From: Blastomyces gilchristii SLH14081
Taxonomy: Eukaryota > Ascomycota > Eurotiomycetes > Onygenales > Ajellomycetaceae
DNA length: 64,000 bases
Reading direction: 5' to 3'
Assembly: GCF_000003855.2 (NCBI RefSeq)
Contig: NW_003101671.1
Coordinates: forward strand, 1,082,154 to 1,146,153
Position 1 is the first letter of the stretch. Each line of letters starts with the position of its first letter. The notes beneath the pieces are model-generated. The model did no database searches. It saw only the letters and a list, made by a program, of their open reading frames with translations, and was not told the DNA's origin. Of the stretch, positions 26,265 to 38,168 are shown one piece after another. Made by a program: the position numbers and the translations under genes.

Positions 26265-27937
26265 CAGATACAAACATTCTTCAGATCATCAAATTCTGTG
26301 AGAAGTCAGAGTTTTGATAAAGAGATATACTGAAGATTATAACATCTTACAACTGAAGATTTTATTATTATATAGTAATATAGATCACTGTCTATCATGA
26401 CTTTCATATTATATATATTATCAATCACAGTAGATACAAGAATTGCATTCATTGTTATTTTCTCTTTAAATTATTGTTATTCAATCTCTTTAAGCTTCTG
26501 TTTATGAATTTAAACAGAAGCTAATCTTTTCTCTGTTTTATTAGAATATTCTTGTAGTTATCTTTCAAATCTTTCTTCACTGCAATGTGATTGATGTGAA
26601 CAGATACTGATTCATCTTTTAAATAAGAAGACACTGATCTTTCTCTTGATTGAGAAGATACATAGGTTAATCAGCAGTTGAAAGTAATGTGTTCTAATTA
26701 ATTACAGTTAATACACACTTCTCATTGATATTGATCAGTGACTTCTTCAGAAGTGATATCAGAAACTTGAAAATCTGTTCAGATAGTGAAGACCCTTGCT
26801 TATATATAGATATTTAAGTCTACTCAATTCATAGTATCTGCATTATTATTATTCTTCAGTGTGAGTGTATGAGTTGCTGAGATATAATATCTTCTACTAC
26901 TATTCTGTATACTCTTGAGCTTGATAAGACAGTCATTCAATATTCAGAGCTATGTGTAGAAGTCTTTATAAGTCTGGTCTTTATCTATACTTATAAGAGT
27001 CTGTAAGAGTTCAAAAGTTAATGTCTTTTTAAGTATACTAATCTTTATTCAATTCTTTCAAGATTAATCTTCTGATTCTAGAATTTTAATATTGAAGTCA
27101 GAAATGAATGTTATAAGAGAAGTGTTTCTCTGTCAGATACTCTGTAATTAATCTAATACTTTCTATTGTATAGCAGTGTCTTGAAACAGAATATCAAGAT
27201 ATTTGATGATATTATTAAGTATTCACAATACTGATTCACATGCTTTTATTCATGAATGAAACTTCTGTTTTGTATGATTCTTCAATTATTCATTAATATA
27301 TCAATCTTGATTAATTAGTAAACTGATGATATCTTTATCTATACTCAGTTTTGTGAGCATTTTCATTCTTCATGATGAGTAGAGAGTGAGATCAGAAGTA
27401 TTGAAATATATGAAAGTATTTAAGTGTTCTTTCAGTACTTTTATATTTAATTCTGTAGATATTAAAATTATCTGAGTTTCTTATTATGATAATTATTGAA
27501 TCTCTTTATATTAATGTTGTTGAGTTGTATATATATCAGCTATTTATTGCTGTTATAATTTCAATATTACTCAGAGTCACTGTAATATTACTTCTATACT
27601 TATATTTGAGAGTTCTCTCATATTATTATTAGACATGGTTATCAATTGTTGAATGTGTAATTATATAAATATCTCATATATCTGAGTATCAGAACTCTCA
27701 GGTCTTTCACTGATATTCTCTTATAAAATCTTACTCTCTTTGTAAGATCTTGTTATAAGGTCAGAATGACTGATAAGTAAGCTTTTATCTGAGAACTCAG
27801 TATCTACTTTAACTGATTGTTTCTCTTTCTTACATGTTATTATATGTTCAGATATCTCTTGATGAATAATCATTTCTAATGAGAAGATAATATATGAATA
27901 ATTGTTTCTAATAAGAAGATGATGAACATTTTTCTAG
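26265..27937 (-). pseudogene. Gypsy G1 gag region, degraded
   Basis: The complement resembles 33404-35069 of Gypsy G2. A gag zinc knuckle is readable on the complement of 26674-26715 as CINCN-stop-LEHITFNC, a CCHC pattern with correct spacing. It marks the nucleocapsid end of gag. The capsid part lies between there and the 5' LTR at 27938. Stops are frequent. Confidence 0.7.
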
Positions 27938-28251
27938 TGTAAGAAGCTCATACTGAATGAATTGATATAATATTGATAGATCTTATATAACAAAGAGAAA
28001 AATGTTAGAGAAGGAAAGAAAGAGAAAGTGTGAGAATCAGTAATTGAAGTGGATATTTATATGTGTATGTGGTGATGTATGCAGTGGTGCTTCGGGGCGG
28101 AAGAATATACACGCGTTCATAGCGGTCGAGGATCGGTGATCGGAACATACACATTCGTGGCGGCCGAGGATCGGCGATCGGGAATGGGGCGGTAGGAATC
28201 TATGGAGTGTACGGAATAGTCTATATGATTGATCGGGCGCAGCCCGCCACA
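27938..28251 (-). repeat. Gypsy G1 5' LTR
   Basis: 314 bp, same length as its partner. The right half (28080-28251) keeps many CG and GG dinucleotides and looks much less mutated than the element body. It is followed by the CCTAT duplication. Confidence 0.87.
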
Positions 28252-28294
28252 CCTATTAATATAATACTGATCTATTCGGCGTAGACCTCTTACA
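28252..28294 (+). repeat. CCTAT duplication and terminal 38 bp of the Gypsy G0 3' LTR
   Basis: After the duplicated CCTAT (28252-28256), the sequence completes the G0 LTR that stopped at 15101 and ends in CTCTTACA, the same LTR terminus as in G1 and G2. Confidence 0.85.
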
Positions 28295-28447
28295 CCTATG
28301 CTCTTGTTATCTTAGCGTGGTCTCAACACCTGTATTTCCTCCTGTATAATCAACACTTGGCCTGTATTTAACATCATGCAAGGACTCATTATAAGCTCCG
28401 CTTGCATATGAGTATAATAAAAGAATAATAATAATAATAATAATAAT
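28295..28447 (+). mobile_element. SINE copy 1, 3' part
   Basis: About 150 bp matching the 3' half of the full SINE at 37784-38155, ending in AAT repeats (about 28421-28447). The tRNA-like head is missing because Gypsy G0 sits at its left; the rest is expected beyond the 5' end of G0, outside the window. It is inserted in the 3' region of Gypsy-like element G4. Confidence 0.75.
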
Positions 28448-28893
28448 GAACAGATAGAAAGAGTTGAATAGAAGAAGAGATAGAAATCTTGAATAAGATG
28501 ATAATATTCAATGATAACAATAATAAAGAAGATGATTAAAGAATGAGAAAAGTTAGTGAATAAGAGATATAATATAGTAGAAGTTTCTTTGTAAGAGTGT
28601 ATACAGAATACTAGCTGAATCAGAAATAGATTATATAATTATGAAACACTAGTGACAAGCTAATCTGTATAAAGCTAGAATGTATAATATGATTATATGA
28701 GTGTGACTGAATCTGATGAGAAAGAATGTGATTTAAAAGAATGTATAACTGCTGAATAATAACACAGCTGTTTCTGAACTTGCTTATGAATGTAAAGAGG
28801 TCATAGCAGTTATCAATTAATTTAGTGTACAGTATATAAGAAGTCAGCATACATCTGTAATTATACACTGACTTAAGCAATCTTTGAATCACA
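28448..28893 (+). mobile_element. Gypsy G4 remnant: 3' internal end and 167-bp LTR
   Basis: This is the inverse of 42422-42860 in Gypsy G3. The stretch 28448-28726 matches the internal sequence next to the G3 3' LTR, and 28727-28893 is the 167-bp LTR itself, with inverted ends TGTGATT and GAATCACA. The rest of the element is interrupted by the SINE at the left. Confidence 0.75.
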
Positions 28894-29663
28894 GTTAAGT
28901 AGATATCTCACTGATATCTTCTTATTCAGAGTATGTATTATAATTATAATATAAACTTAAAGATATAAGAATTATTAATTCTTCATTTCTTTCTCTTCTT
29001 TATCTTTTACAGATATATTTGCCAGAGGAGAAGTTAACTTTAAGAAGACATCTTCTCAGTTTCTTTTCTTCTTCAGCTTCTTATAATCACTGATATAGTG
29101 ATTATCAGCTCTGTAGTTAAAACAGAGTTCTTTATCAAATCTTTTTTAACATTTCTTTATAGTAGGTAAAGAATCAGAATACTTGAAATTCTTCTTTACT
29201 TTCTCTGTACTGAAGCTGTCAAAGTGCTGTTTAGATTCTATTATTAATTACTTAGAAGAGATTTTATTAATCTTTTTCTCAGAGAATTGATTATTTAAAT
29301 AGATCTGAAAAATCAGATTGACAAGCTCAGTATAATTAATTAATAAACTTTAATATTATAATATTATTATTCACATCTTATAAGTCAGCTTTATAAGATA
29401 AAGCTGTATTTTTAATTAATTCAAATCATCAGTTAATTTCTCTCAATATTCTTTAAATCTTATATTGAAATTGAAAGAATTCTTATTATTTTATTAATAT
29501 AATAAGTTAAACTGCTGTATCACTGTGAAGTTACAGTTATAATAATCTTTGATTTAATTTAGTAGAAAGTTCTTGAATTCTTCTTAAGTTATAGCAGTAT
29601 TAATATACTCAAGCTCTCTCTTCTTAATAACTTAAGTAGTTACAGAGATATCTTCAAGAAGAT
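28894..29663 (-). pseudogene. Degraded gag fragment of an unassigned LTR retrotransposon
   Basis: The complement of about 29085-29155 reads LCFNYRADNHYISDYKKLKK, which fits a CCHC zinc knuckle (C-x2-C-x4-H-x4-C) whose second and last cysteines have become tyrosine through G-to-A changes. Lysine-rich sequence follows, as in gag nucleocapsids. The fragment is interrupted by Gypsy G2 at 29669 and probably continues at 35451. Stops are common, and I cannot say which superfamily it belongs to. Confidence 0.5.
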
Positions 29664-29668
29664 TAGTA
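29664..29668. repeat. Target-site duplication of Gypsy G2, left copy (TAGTA)
   Basis: TAGTA here and TAGCA at 35446-35450 directly flank the element. The single difference is a C/T change, consistent with later mutation. Confidence 0.7.
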
Positions 29669-29984
29669 TGTAAGAGGCCTACGCTGAATAGATTGATATT
29701 ATATTGATAGGTCTTATATAACAAAGATAAAAATGTTAAAGAAGAAAAGAAAGAGAAAGTGCGAGAATCAGCAATTGAGATAGATATTTATACACATATG
29801 TGGTGGCGTACGCGGTGGAGCTTCAGGGCGGAAGAATATACACACGTTCATAGCAGCCGAGGATCGGCGATCGGGAATGGCTAAGAATCAGAGCATACAT
29901 TACACACATTCATAGCATGAAATGGAAGAATCTATGAAGTGTAATAAAATAGTCTATATGATTGATCAGGCGCAGCCTGTCATA
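29669..29984 (-). repeat. Gypsy G2 3' LTR
   Basis: 316 bp. It begins TGTAAGAGGC and ends at CATA (from CACA). The complement just to its right (29985-29999) reads GAAAGAGAGGGACTA, a polypurine tract. Confidence 0.82.
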
Positions 29985-32900
29985 TTAGTCCCTCTCTTTC
30001 AGAAGCAGTTCTCATCAGTCAAGAGTCACTGTTTCAGATAACATGAAACTCAGAGTTCAGATCAGTTAATTATAGTTAACTTATTTCACAAGATATTATC
30101 AGTCACAGCTGCAGAGTCTCATATTAAGAATATTTTCAATCTCTTACTTAAGCTTATTATCTTCTTCTATAATATCTGATAACTGTCAGTTAAAAGTCAG
30201 CTGAGAAGAGAATGAATCAGTGATAGTATAGTGAAACAAGCTTATATGAAATATATTATAAATCTCTGATAATGTGTCAAGATAATAGTTATAACTATCT
30301 AGAACTTCTATCACTTTATATCTGATATAACAGTAATCTAGTGTATAAGATGAACATGTGATTTATATATTCTTAAGATTCAATTATACTAGATCTTCTA
30401 TCTTATATTATTCAGCAGAGTCTTAGTAAACATTGATTTAATTCTCTTGATCTTGTTTCACAGTTACTATGAAGATCTCTGCTCAATCACAGATATCTCA
30501 GAGCTTTATTACTATATTATCAGTGATCTGAATCAGACTGCAGAGATTCAGTATAAACTGTGTAATCTCTGAAAGATTTAACACTTTTATATGATAATCA
30601 TATGTAGGAAAGAACAGACTTATATCTGTTGAAACAGCATCTTAACTATTGATAGTAATCTCTATATATAGAAGAAGATCATGTCAATCATCTTATAAAT
30701 AGTTACAGAACTTATAAAGATAATTCTTTACAGTCTGAATTATCTATTCTAATACATTATCAGTCTCAGAGTGATAGACAGTTGATAGATAGTATATAAT
30801 CTTGAGAACTTAACAGATTCTTGTTTAGAAAGTGCTTATGAATTAACAGTCTTAATTCAATACTATAATTCTCAGTAATTTATGTATTTAATAGAACAGA
30901 CTTTATAGAAAAGCTTCAGTGACTTATTCAGTATTTATCTTATTATAAGATTTCAATATTATATCTTTACTTAATCAATTTATAATGATCAGAATGTTTC
31001 TATAACTCTTACTCTTAGATAGATTAATAGTAAAGTCAATTACTATATCTTATCAGATTCTATTAGAGATATTAAGTGATTTCAATAGATCTTTTCTACA
31101 GTTCTTTTATAAGATAATAGAAGAACAGTGATTACAGTTTCAGATAAAGTATCTGATACTGTTTAATATCTCAGATCAGTAGAACTCTTAGAAGATTATT
31201 CTATACAGTTATTTACAGTCTGAATAACTGATTATATACAAATTATGCATCTCTTATATTATTCAAATGTATAAGAGTTCAGAGTGAGAGACTCAGCATC
31301 ATTCACAGAATTATAAAGTATTATTATTATTGATTGAATATTCTGAGATATCAGTTCTTATACATAGTTCTGAAAGAAATTGAGATGCTTCTTAATATAC
31401 TACTTCAGTGAGAGTCTGAAGAAGTTCATTAGTCTGAGCTGCTGTATATCATAGTTTATTCAGTGTAGAGAAAGTGAAGATATTAATAACAGTTCTAATC
31501 AGAGAAGTATATATAGTGTTATAAGCTGTTTTATCTTAATTAACTAATATCTTCAAATTCAAGAGTTAGTACTCTCAGTTCATTCAGTGAGTATCTATTA
31601 TATCAAATGATATATCTTACTCTTATTATAAGAGAACATCTGTCATTGAGTTCTAACTGCTAGAACAGTAGTATATTATAAAATGAAAGTAGCTTAAGAA
31701 CTCAGATTATTATATCTGTCATTTAGTAAGTTTACAGATAGTTATGAAGTATTTAAGATTCTTATAATCTATAACTATCTCAAATTCAGAGACACTTCAG
31801 AGTTCAGAGTCTCATTCTTCTAAACAGTGTATAATTATAAGAAGTTTCTTATCATAGATCTTATAATTGCATTCAGCAGAACTCAGTTTCTTAGACATGA
31901 AGATGTATAATTGTAGAACATCTTTATTATTATATTACAATATCACTTCTTCTATTATATAGTCAGAGAAATCAGCTTCAACAACTATCTTATAATCAGA
32001 ATCAAATATTATTAGTAGAGAGATATTAATAAACATTTTCTTCATCTGTGTAAATGCAGCTTCAGTATTCACTAATCATTAAAATACTGAGTTCTTCTTA
32101 GTGAGTTCTGTAAGTAGTCTCATAATATCTGAGAAGTTTCATATAAATCACTGATAAAAGGTAGTGAATTCAATGAAGCGTTATACATCTATCTCAGGAT
32201 ATAGAGCTTTTCATTTAAGAATGACAGAGATCTTCTCAGAGTTCATTCAAATTCTCTTACCAGCTTCTATAATAAAATCTAAGTATTTAGGACTCGTAAC
32301 TTTGAAATCACACTTGGTAATATCAATTAATAGTTCTGCTTCTTATAGTTGTTGTAATGCTCTTCATACATGCTCTTGATACTCTTTTCTGAATTTATTA
32401 GTGAAGATGAGAATATTATCTAGATAAGTAGATACAAACTTATCAAGAAAATTTCAGAGTACTCAGTTGATATACTTCTGAAATATACTGAAAGTGTTAG
32501 TCAGTTCAAAGAGTGTGACTATTTATTCAAAGAGATTATAACATGTTCAGAATACTGTAAGTCATTCATCTTCTTCAGTGATACAAATCTTATGAAACAC
32601 AGTGACAATATCTAGCTTTGTAAATCATTGAGCTTATCTGATCCATGCTAGGGTTTCATTGATGAGAGATAAGAGATATCAATCTTTCTTTGTCAATCTG
32701 TTTAAATCTCAGTAGTTCACACAGAATCAGAGTTCTTTATCTGACTTCTTTATAAAGAGAATAGAAGCTGCAGTGAAAGAGTTTCTAATATATATGAATC
32801 TCTTATCTAACAAATCATTGAGTGTCTTCTGAAGAAGAAGAAGTTCATCTCAAGACATATTATAAAGAGAGTCTTATGATGACTTGAGATTCTTATCATT

Positions 32901-35069
32901 CTTCTTTTCTAACTTAATACTGTGATTCACTTCTGAGTCTTGTAAAGAAGATATATTTATAATGTTATCTTGTTAAAAAACATCTAGATAATCATGATAT
33001 TATTGAGAAAGTTTTATACAAGAATCTGTTATTGTAACACAGAATAACTTTTCTAGAATCTTTTTAATATTAGTCAGACTGATGAAATAGATTGATACAT
33101 GATTCTGCTGTTAGTGAACTTATCAGTGACTCTGTCAGTGATTTTAATAATGACTTCTTTTTCAGAGTATTTCATAAGTGTTGGCAGAGATCTGTGTAAG
33201 ATTCATAGTCTTGTGAATATCATTCTCATGAATTCTATTATTATTAGAGAATATCAAGCTTCTGTTTCAAGTATTCAATAAGATGTCTTATTCAGATAGT
33301 CAGGCAAGTTCTAATATAAGATTATAATCAAGATTATTAACTTCATATACATAGACATCTTCACATTGATGTTCTTTCATATCTATGATCAGCTTTATCA
33401 TGTAACAGATATAAATGTCTTTTGAATCATCAAATTCTGCAAGAAGTCAGAGTTTTGATAAAGAGATACACTGAAGATTATAACATCTTACAACTGAAGA
33501 TTTTATCATTGTACAGTAGTATACATCACTGTCTATTATGACTTTCATATTATATATATTATCAATCACAGTAGATACAAGAATTGCATTCATTACTATC
33601 TTCTCTTCAAATCATTGTTATCTGACCTCTTTAAGCATCTGTTTATAAATTTGAACAGAAGCTAATCTTTTCTCTGTTTCATTGAGACATTCTTATAGTT
33701 ATTCTCTGAATCTTTCTCTAATGTAATGTGATTGATATGAACAGGCGCTGATCTTTCTCTTGAGTATGAAGACACATAGATTAATCAGCAGTTAAAAGCA
33801 ATGTGTTCTGATTAGTTACAGTTGATGCACACTTTATATTGATGTCAATCAGTGACTTCTTCAGAAGTGATCTCAGGAACTCAGAAGTCTGTTCAAGCAG
33901 CAGAAACTCTTGCTTATGTGTAGACATTCAAGTCTACTCAATTTATAGTATCTGCATTATTGTTATTCTTCAGTACAGGTGTATGAGTGACTGAATTATT
34001 CCTTAACATAGATGTGTGAGTGTAATATCTTCTATCACTGTTCTGTATACTCTTGAGCTTGATAAGATAATCATTCAATGTTCAGAGCTGTGTACAGAAG
34101 CCTTTATAAGTTAAGTCTTTATTTACACTTATAAGAGTCTGTAAGAGTTCAAAAGTTAATATCTTCTTGAGCCTGCTAATCTTCATTCAATTCTCTCAAG
34201 ATTGATCACCTACTTCTAAGATCTTGATATCAAAGTCAGAAATGAATGTTATAAGAGAAATATTTCTCTGTCAGACACTCTGTAATCAATCTAATACTTT
34301 CTGTTATATAACAGTGTCTCAGAACAGAATATCTAGATATTTAATAATATTATCAGATATTTATAACACTGATTCACATGCTTTCATTCATAAATGAAAC
34401 TTCTGTTTCATGTGATTCTTCAATTATTCATTGATATATTAATCTTGATTAATTAATAAACTGATGAAATCTTTATCTATACTCAGTTTCATGAGCATTT
34501 TCATTCTTCATGATAAGTAGAGAGTGAGATCAGAAGTATTGAAATATATAGAAGTATCTAAGCATTCTTTCAACACTTTTGTATTTAATTCTATAGATGT
34601 TGAAATTATGTGAGTTAATCATTGAATCTCTTCATATTGAAGTTGTTAAGTTATATGCATATCAGCTATTTATTATTATTATAATTTCAACATTACTCAG
34701 AGTCACTGTGACATTATATCTATACTTATATTTAAGAGTTTCATATTCTCATTAGATATGATTATATCAATTATTGAATATGTAATTATATGATTATCTC
34801 ATATATCTGAGTGTCAGAACTCTCAGATCTTTCACTGATATTCTCTTATAAAATCTTACTCTCTTTATAACATCTTATTACAGAGTCAGAGTGACTAATA
34901 AGCAAGCTTCTTATCTGAGAACTCAGTGTCTGCTTAACTGTTTGACTGTTTCTTCATTTCTTACATGTTGTTATATGTTCAGATATCTCTCAATGAATAA
35001 TCATTTCTAATGAGAAGACAATGCATGAATAATCATTTTCTAATAAGAAGACAATGAATATTTTTATAG
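29985..35069 (-). pseudogene. Gypsy G2 gag-pol, degraded
   Basis: The gag zinc knuckle lies on the complement of 33788-33829 (CINCN-stop-SEHIAFNC). The reverse transcriptase active site at about 32414-32426 reads YLDN in place of YLDD, a G-to-A change that would abolish catalysis. The part at 32755-33403, between the knuckle and the RT active site, is present here and missing in G1; by position it should include protease and the start of RT. Integrase follows toward 30100. No long frame is left. Confidence 0.75.
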
Positions 35070-35445
35070 TATAAGAACTCTACACTGAATAGATCAGTAT
35101 TATATTAATAGGTCTTATATAACAAAGATAAAAACATTAAAGAAGAAAAGAAAGAGAAAGTGTGAGAATCAGTGATTAAGATAAATATTTATACATGTAT
35201 GTGATGACATACATGGTAGAGCTTCGGGGTGGAAGAATATACACGCGTTCATAGCGGCCGAGGATCAGCGATCGGGAATGGCCGAGAATCAGAGTGTACA
35301 TTACACACATGTAGCGGCCGAGGATCGGCGATCAGGAATGGCCGAGAATCAGAGCATACATTACGCGCGTTCATAGTGTGGAACAGAAGAATCTATGAAG
35401 TGTAATGAAATAGTCTATATGATTGATCAGGCGCAGCCCGTCACA
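35070..35445 (-). repeat. Gypsy G2 5' LTR with internal duplication
   Basis: 376 bp, about 60 bp longer than its partner. A stretch beginning GCGGCCGAGGATC is present twice (about 35251 and 35314), which accounts for the extra length. It ends CCCGTCACA. Confidence 0.8.
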
Positions 35446-36366
35446 TAGCAGTATATATTACTCATATCTTATAAGTATTATACTAGGCTCAGATTAAGAC
35501 AGAATTTCTGTTCAAGAGTATAGATAAAGCTGTGAAATTCAGATAATATATTTTTTCTTATATTTCAGAGAATCTCTGATCTTAATCTCTCTATCTTTAT
35601 AATAGATATAGATGTGTAAAGACTGTGATAATAACAGAATAATTAAAGAGCTCATATTAAAATATACAGTGAGTTCAGAAATCTCAGATTTCTACTAAAA
35701 TAGAGATGTATACACTCTAGAAGATAATATAGTATTTTCTTTAGAGAGTAAGATCAGATCAGTCTCTGTACAAATGTATAAGATTATATCAGTCTATTAA
35801 AGCTTAACTGATTCAAACTTATAATCAGATTAAGTAATTTGAATTATAATATAATAGAACTGAAATGATAATTAGTCAGCAGTATTATATAGAGATAGTT
35901 ATTTAAAAAGTTATATAAGTAAGCTTAACTAACTTACTTAAATAGTAAGCTCATAGACTACAGAGTTATTACAAGAATATTACAGATATAATACTTAGTA
36001 TACTAAGAAGATTGTATAAGATATACAGTAACTCTTATATATATTTCAGTTAAAGAAAAACAAATCACTGACTTCTTTAATAGAGAGTTAGTATCTAGCT
36101 ATTCTATATAGATAATGAGTCAATACTCTTCTCTCATTTTATAAGTAAGAATAGTCAGAGTGATATCTCAGTAGTATTTTACTACTAAGAAAGAGTAATC
36201 TGCTGATCTTATATAGAAGTGAGATTCTCATATTTATTAATCAAATCTTTCTATAATATATCTGAATAATATTATAGAGTGATTGAAAATCAGTTTAAAT
36301 AGTCTGCAGAATGAATAAAATCATCTGTATAAAAGTAATAAGTTATATAAAACTGCAACAGAGTCT
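35446..36366. other. AT-rich mutated repeat sequence, unassigned
   Basis: Begins with TAGCA, the right copy of the G2 target duplication. The rest is probably the continuation of the gag fragment left of G2. I see no open frame, motif or RNA gene. Confidence 0.5.
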
Positions 36367-36777
36367 TGACACGGCCAGAAGTATGATAACTAGTTAACTT
36401 TAAGATAATACTTCTATTCTAAGAACTTAAGATATGAATATAAAAATCAGATACATTGTGAAAATATTATTATTCTAAGATTCTAAGATAATATAGAAAT
36501 AATGAATCTATGAAGTTAAGTTGAAATTCTCTTTTATACTCAGAGTACTGAGTAAATTATTCCTGTGTTACTAATAATCAGAAACTGTTTCTTCTCACAT
36601 GCTTTGTAAGATATTATCACTTATATAATCTGATTTTACTATTTAAGATTAGCTTATAATATAATTATTAATTCAGTGTTAGAATAGTAATAAATATCTG
36701 AAGAAGTATCTGAGCTTACTGAGATAAGAAAGTTACACGTTCAGCTCATCAGTCACCTGATTAGATCGTGCCTGTCG
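36367..36777. repeat. Possible solo LTR or small element
   Basis: About 410 bp starting TGACACGGCC and ending CGTGCCTGTCG, both unusually GC-rich for this block and partly inverted to each other. GTCTT occurs at both edges (36363-36367 and about 36780-36784), which could be a 5-bp duplication. No second copy is present in the window, so the call is weak. Confidence 0.3.
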
Positions 36778-37357
36778 CGGTCTTAATAAAGTAAATAAAA
36801 TAGTTCTCTCATTGAAAAGCTTGATATTAATCATGAACTGACTTTCTTGAAATTAACTTGAAAAAGAATAAAGAATCTCATAGTGAATGAAGTAACTTAA
36901 GCTCACTTGTTCTTAAATATATTTAATAATGCATACTTACTATTGCCTTTAACCACTCTCTGAGCGTGAGAAACATATTCTTAGCATCTATGAAAAGATA
37001 GGTTAGAGTCTTTTAAATACATACTCAGACAGCAGCAGGTTAAAATATATCTGATTAATTTTAATTCTGAAGATTTCACTCTTTTTACTGCTAATAAAGT
37101 GACTTAATAACACTCTTTATAAGAGTGTTTCGTATCCGTATACTCTGTAGATATGTCAATTCTTAACATCAGTAATATTTATATTAAGACTATTTAACTA
37201 ACTCTTCTCTGACTACTTTACTCTGTATAATATAATTTTAATTAATTGTATTTTAACTCAAAAAGAAGAGGGGAAAAATAATAGATAGATTAATAAAATT
37301 ATTGAATAAAATTATATAAATATTTTCTTAATTTTGACTAAATTTTACAGATATAAA
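36778..37357. other. AT-rich sequence without recognisable features
   Basis: No open frame, repeat or RNA was recognised. Confidence 0.5.
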
Positions 37358-37487
37358 TGTGAGATGATTAATTTATTGTATTTATGTAGAAAGAGCTAGC
37401 TATATATATATTACATATAAGATCACGTGTAGATGAAGCAGTTGCTATGATAATACTACTAGAGTAAATACTACATTCTCTCTCACA
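37358..37487 (-). repeat. Copia-like 3' LTR, about 130 bp
   Basis: It starts TGTGAGA and ends TCTCACA, perfect 7-bp inverted ends. It matches 52511-52628 apart from the last 12 bases, with many C/T and G/A differences. Confidence 0.65.
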
Positions 37488-37783
37488 TTATCATATGAGA
37501 TTATAAACATCATAATAAAGAATTAATTATCTCTTGCAAATCTAGCTATATTATTCTTAAATTCATTCAAATTCTACTATCTGTATTAAGTTTGTGTATT
37601 CTGTTTCTCTTTATCTGTAAAATCTAGTAAATCAAGAAATTAATAAAATATAATTATACTTAAAAGTTTAGTCAATTCGTCTGCTATTATTTCTTCAGTT
37701 GAAATGTAATTAATTGAGATTATATCATTGTTCAACTGACTGTAAGTGTAATGAAATCAGATGTCAATATACTTACTTCTTAC
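37488..37783. other. Copia-like 3' internal end
   Basis: AT-rich, no open frame. It includes the left target duplication of SINE copy 2 (ACTTACTTCTTAC, 37771-37783). Confidence 0.5.
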
Positions 37784-38155
37784 GCCCCGGTGGCTGAATG
37801 GTTAATGCGGCCACTCAGTAGTGCCTTGGCATGGGAAACTAAGACATGTGGGTTCGAAACCCGCAGGAGATACATTAAATCTGGAACTCAAGCACCTCAG
37901 ATTTCTAATAAATACAGAGATGTACAAATCACTTCAATGAATCACTCTATATTTCTGAGCTGGGAAGTTATTATTATATGTATCTAATTGTCACTTCTTT
38001 GTATTTTTCTATGTTCTTGTTATCTTGACATGGTCTCAATACCTGTATTTCCTCCTGTATAATCAACACTTAACCTGTATTTAACATCACGCAAGGACTC
38101 ATTATAAGCTCCGCTTGTATATGAGTATAATGAAAGAATAATAATAATAATAATA
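37784..38155 (+). mobile_element. SINE copy 2, complete tRNA-derived SINE
   Basis: A 372-bp element flanked by a perfect 13-bp duplication ACTTACTTCTTAC (37771-37783 and 38156-38168). The head resembles a tRNA: an A-box-like GGTGGCTGAATGG at 37789-37801 and a B box GGTTCGAAACC at 37851-37861, about 50-60 bp apart, as in Leu or Ser tRNAs with a long variable arm. A unique body follows, and the 3' end is AAT repeats (about 38137-38155), the same kind of tail as the LINEs. It has no coding capacity and probably depends on the LINE enzymes, which is inference. Confidence 0.88.
37787..37875 (+). promoter_or_regulatory. Internal RNA polymerase III promoter (A and B boxes) of SINE copy 2
   Basis: The B box GGTTCGAAACC at 37851-37861 fits the GGTTCGANNCC consensus exactly. 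The A box is close to TGGCNNAGTGG. Confidence 0.7.
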
Positions 38156-38168
38156 ACTTACTTCTTAC

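Larger units (their letters stand above)
15102..28251 (-). mobile_element. Gypsy G1, complete but interrupted by LINEs C and D
   Basis: This is a minus-strand Ty3/Gypsy element with 314-bp LTRs (15102-15415 and 27938-28251) and a perfect CCTAT duplication, inserted in the 3' LTR of Gypsy G0. Reading from the right, the order is 5' LTR, gag with a CCHC knuckle, then pol. The body is broken at 18215-26264 by two LINE copies. Compared with Gypsy G2, about 650 bp of the body (equivalent of 32755-33403) is missing at the break. Stops are abundant. Confidence 0.88.
29669..35445 (-). mobile_element. Gypsy G2, complete minus-strand Ty3/Gypsy element
   Basis: A 5.8-kb element of the same family as G0 and G1, uninterrupted. 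It has LTRs at 29669-29984 and 35070-35445, a gag knuckle, and pol with reverse transcriptase, RNase H and integrase on the minus strand. It is heavily mutated and cannot encode intact proteins. It serves as the reference that shows what G1 lost. Confidence 0.88.

Noticed and set aside
33099..33281. Small plus-strand gene
   Set aside because: It is antisense to Gypsy G2 pol, with no motif and the composition of mutated repeat DNA.
37784..37875. A tRNA gene of Leu/Ser type
   Set aside because: The head lacks a convincing full cloverleaf and is followed by a SINE body, AAT tail and target duplications; the same applies to 42276-42185.
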